Of a stretch of 15,170 bases of DNA, positions 14,534 to 15,170 are shown in pieces. The number at the start of each line of letters is the position of its first letter. The first letter of the stretch is position 1. The stretch spans positions 1-15,170 of the forward strand of contig CAMPJM010000034.1 of assembly GCA_946886805.1 (NCBI GenBank), in the 5' to 3' direction. The translations under genes and the position numbers were made by a program. The notes under the pieces are model-generated. The model did not search any database. It was not told the DNA's origin and saw only the letters and a list, made by a program, of their open reading frames with translations. Source of the stretch: an uncultured Flammeovirgaceae bacterium (GTDB lineage Bacteria; Bacteroidota; Bacteroidia; Cytophagales; Cyclobacteriaceae).

Positions 14534-15170
14534 ATGAGTTTTTTAAGCGCTGAATGGCGAAAATTGGCTTTGGCAAATTATGAGATAGATTCTGCTCTAT
14601 TGAAAAAATATTTGCCTTATAAGACTGAAATTGATTTCTGCGATGACAGCTGTTATGTGAGCCTGGTAGGATTTATGTTCCTAAACACCAAGTTACTAGG
14701 AGTTTCTATACCCTATCATAGAAATTTTGAAGAGGTAAATCTAAGATTTTATGTGCGGTATAAAGGTGGTAAGGAATGGAAGCGGGGGGTAGTATTTATT
14801 AAGGAGATAGTGCCAAAGGCGGCAATTACGCGGATAGCCAATACCGTTTATGGCGAAAATTACCAAACCATGAAGATGTCTCATCGTTGGGAGGAGAATA
14901 TAGGCGAAAGAATAGTGGCTTATACCTGGCAATTGGGTAGTATTAGAAACTCCTTCCTTGTAAAAGCTGATCTTCGGGCTTCTGTGATACCTTTAAATTC
15001 AGAAATCGAATTTATTACCGAACATTACTGGGGTTATACAAAAGTAAGCCCCAACCAGACCTTCGAATATGAGGTAACACATCCAAAATGGGAACATTAT
15101 CCTGTACGTGGCTATGAAATAATGGTGGATTTTGGTGGGGTTTATGGAGAAGCATTTTCTGATTTATCGG
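14534..15170 (+). CDS. DUF2071 (YqjF-like) protein, C-terminus beyond window
   Basis: The frame is open from ATG 14534 to the window end (212 codons). The start MSFLSAEWRKLALANYEIDSALLKKYLPYKTEIDFCDDSCYVSLVGFMF shows the DUF2071 pattern: a tryptophan near the start, a short helix of the L..YLP type, then VSLVGF. It continues with NLRFYVRYKG..EWKRGVVFIKEIVPK (about 69-95), the core strands of the YqjF/DUF2071 fold, and FITEHYWGYTK near 168-178. Family members are about 230-250 residues, so only a short end is missing. No signal peptide is present, so it is cytoplasmic. The family has no established biochemical role. It is divergent from the collagen-like gene, with no evident functional link. 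Confidence 0.85.
   Translation, partial: MSFLSAEWRKLALANYEIDSALLKKYLPYKTEIDFCDDSCYVSLVGFMFLNTKLLGVSIPYHRNFEEVNLRFYVRYKGGKEWKRGVVFIKEIVPKAAITRIANTVYGENYQTMKMSHRWEENIGERIVAYTWQLGSIRNSFLVKADLRASVIPLNSEIEFITEHYWGYTKVSPNQTFEYEVTHPKWEHYPVRGYEIMVDFGGVYGEAFSDLS

Overview
The window looks like chromosomal DNA of a Bacteroidota species, probably Cytophagales-like. The evidence is a SusC/SusD outer-membrane transport pair, several lipoproteins with acidic residues just after the lipidated cysteine, an IcmF-type fused acyl-CoA mutase, low G+C, A/T-rich leaders without Shine-Dalgarno motifs, and a candidate TTGG-N19-TAnnTTT promoter. The order is inferred; the phylum is well supported.

Layout. (1) Positions 1-1118, minus strand: N-terminal third of icmF (B12-binding domain plus MeaB-like GTPase), cut by the window edge. 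(2) 1391-2323, plus: secreted beta-propeller (PD40) protein. (3) 2324-2842: gene-free repeat region holding three copies of one hairpin family. (4) 2843-3974, plus: ECF sigma factor overlapping by 17 bp a four-helix membrane protein, a likely regulatory pair. (5) 3975-4399: gene-free spacer between convergent genes, packed with palindromic elements. (6) 4400-5807, minus: a DUF937-like protein, then a two-gene unit of a small lipoprotein and a Lys/Glu-rich secreted coiled-coil protein. (7) 5808-6156: spacer with little in it. (8) 6157-13501, minus: the main operon, transcribed SusC, SusD, HExxH zinc metallohydrolase lipoprotein, DUF4302 lipoprotein. (9) 13644-14282, minus: collagen-like lipoprotein directly upstream of susC, separated from it by a strong RNA hairpin. 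(10) 14534 to the edge, plus: DUF2071 (YqjF-like) protein, partial.

Working model. SusC is the TonB-dependent outer-membrane channel and SusD its surface lid. The metallohydrolase and DUF4302 lipoproteins probably sit on the outer surface and process or bind the imported ligand. No glycoside hydrolase or polysaccharide lyase is visible, so a glycan substrate is not supported; a peptide or protein ligand is a better guess because of the peptidase-like component. SusC has no N-terminal STN signalling domain and no FecR-type anti-sigma gene is nearby, so the ECF sigma factor at 2843 is probably not its trans-envelope regulator.

The least explained material is non-coding: a dispersed hairpin family with compensatory stem changes (2412, 2521, 2707 and a decayed copy at 4319), a separate palindromic element at 4033-4135, a REP-like insert inside the operon between susD and the metallohydrolase gene (8353-8566), and the hairpin with possible loop pairing upstream of susC (13553-13638).
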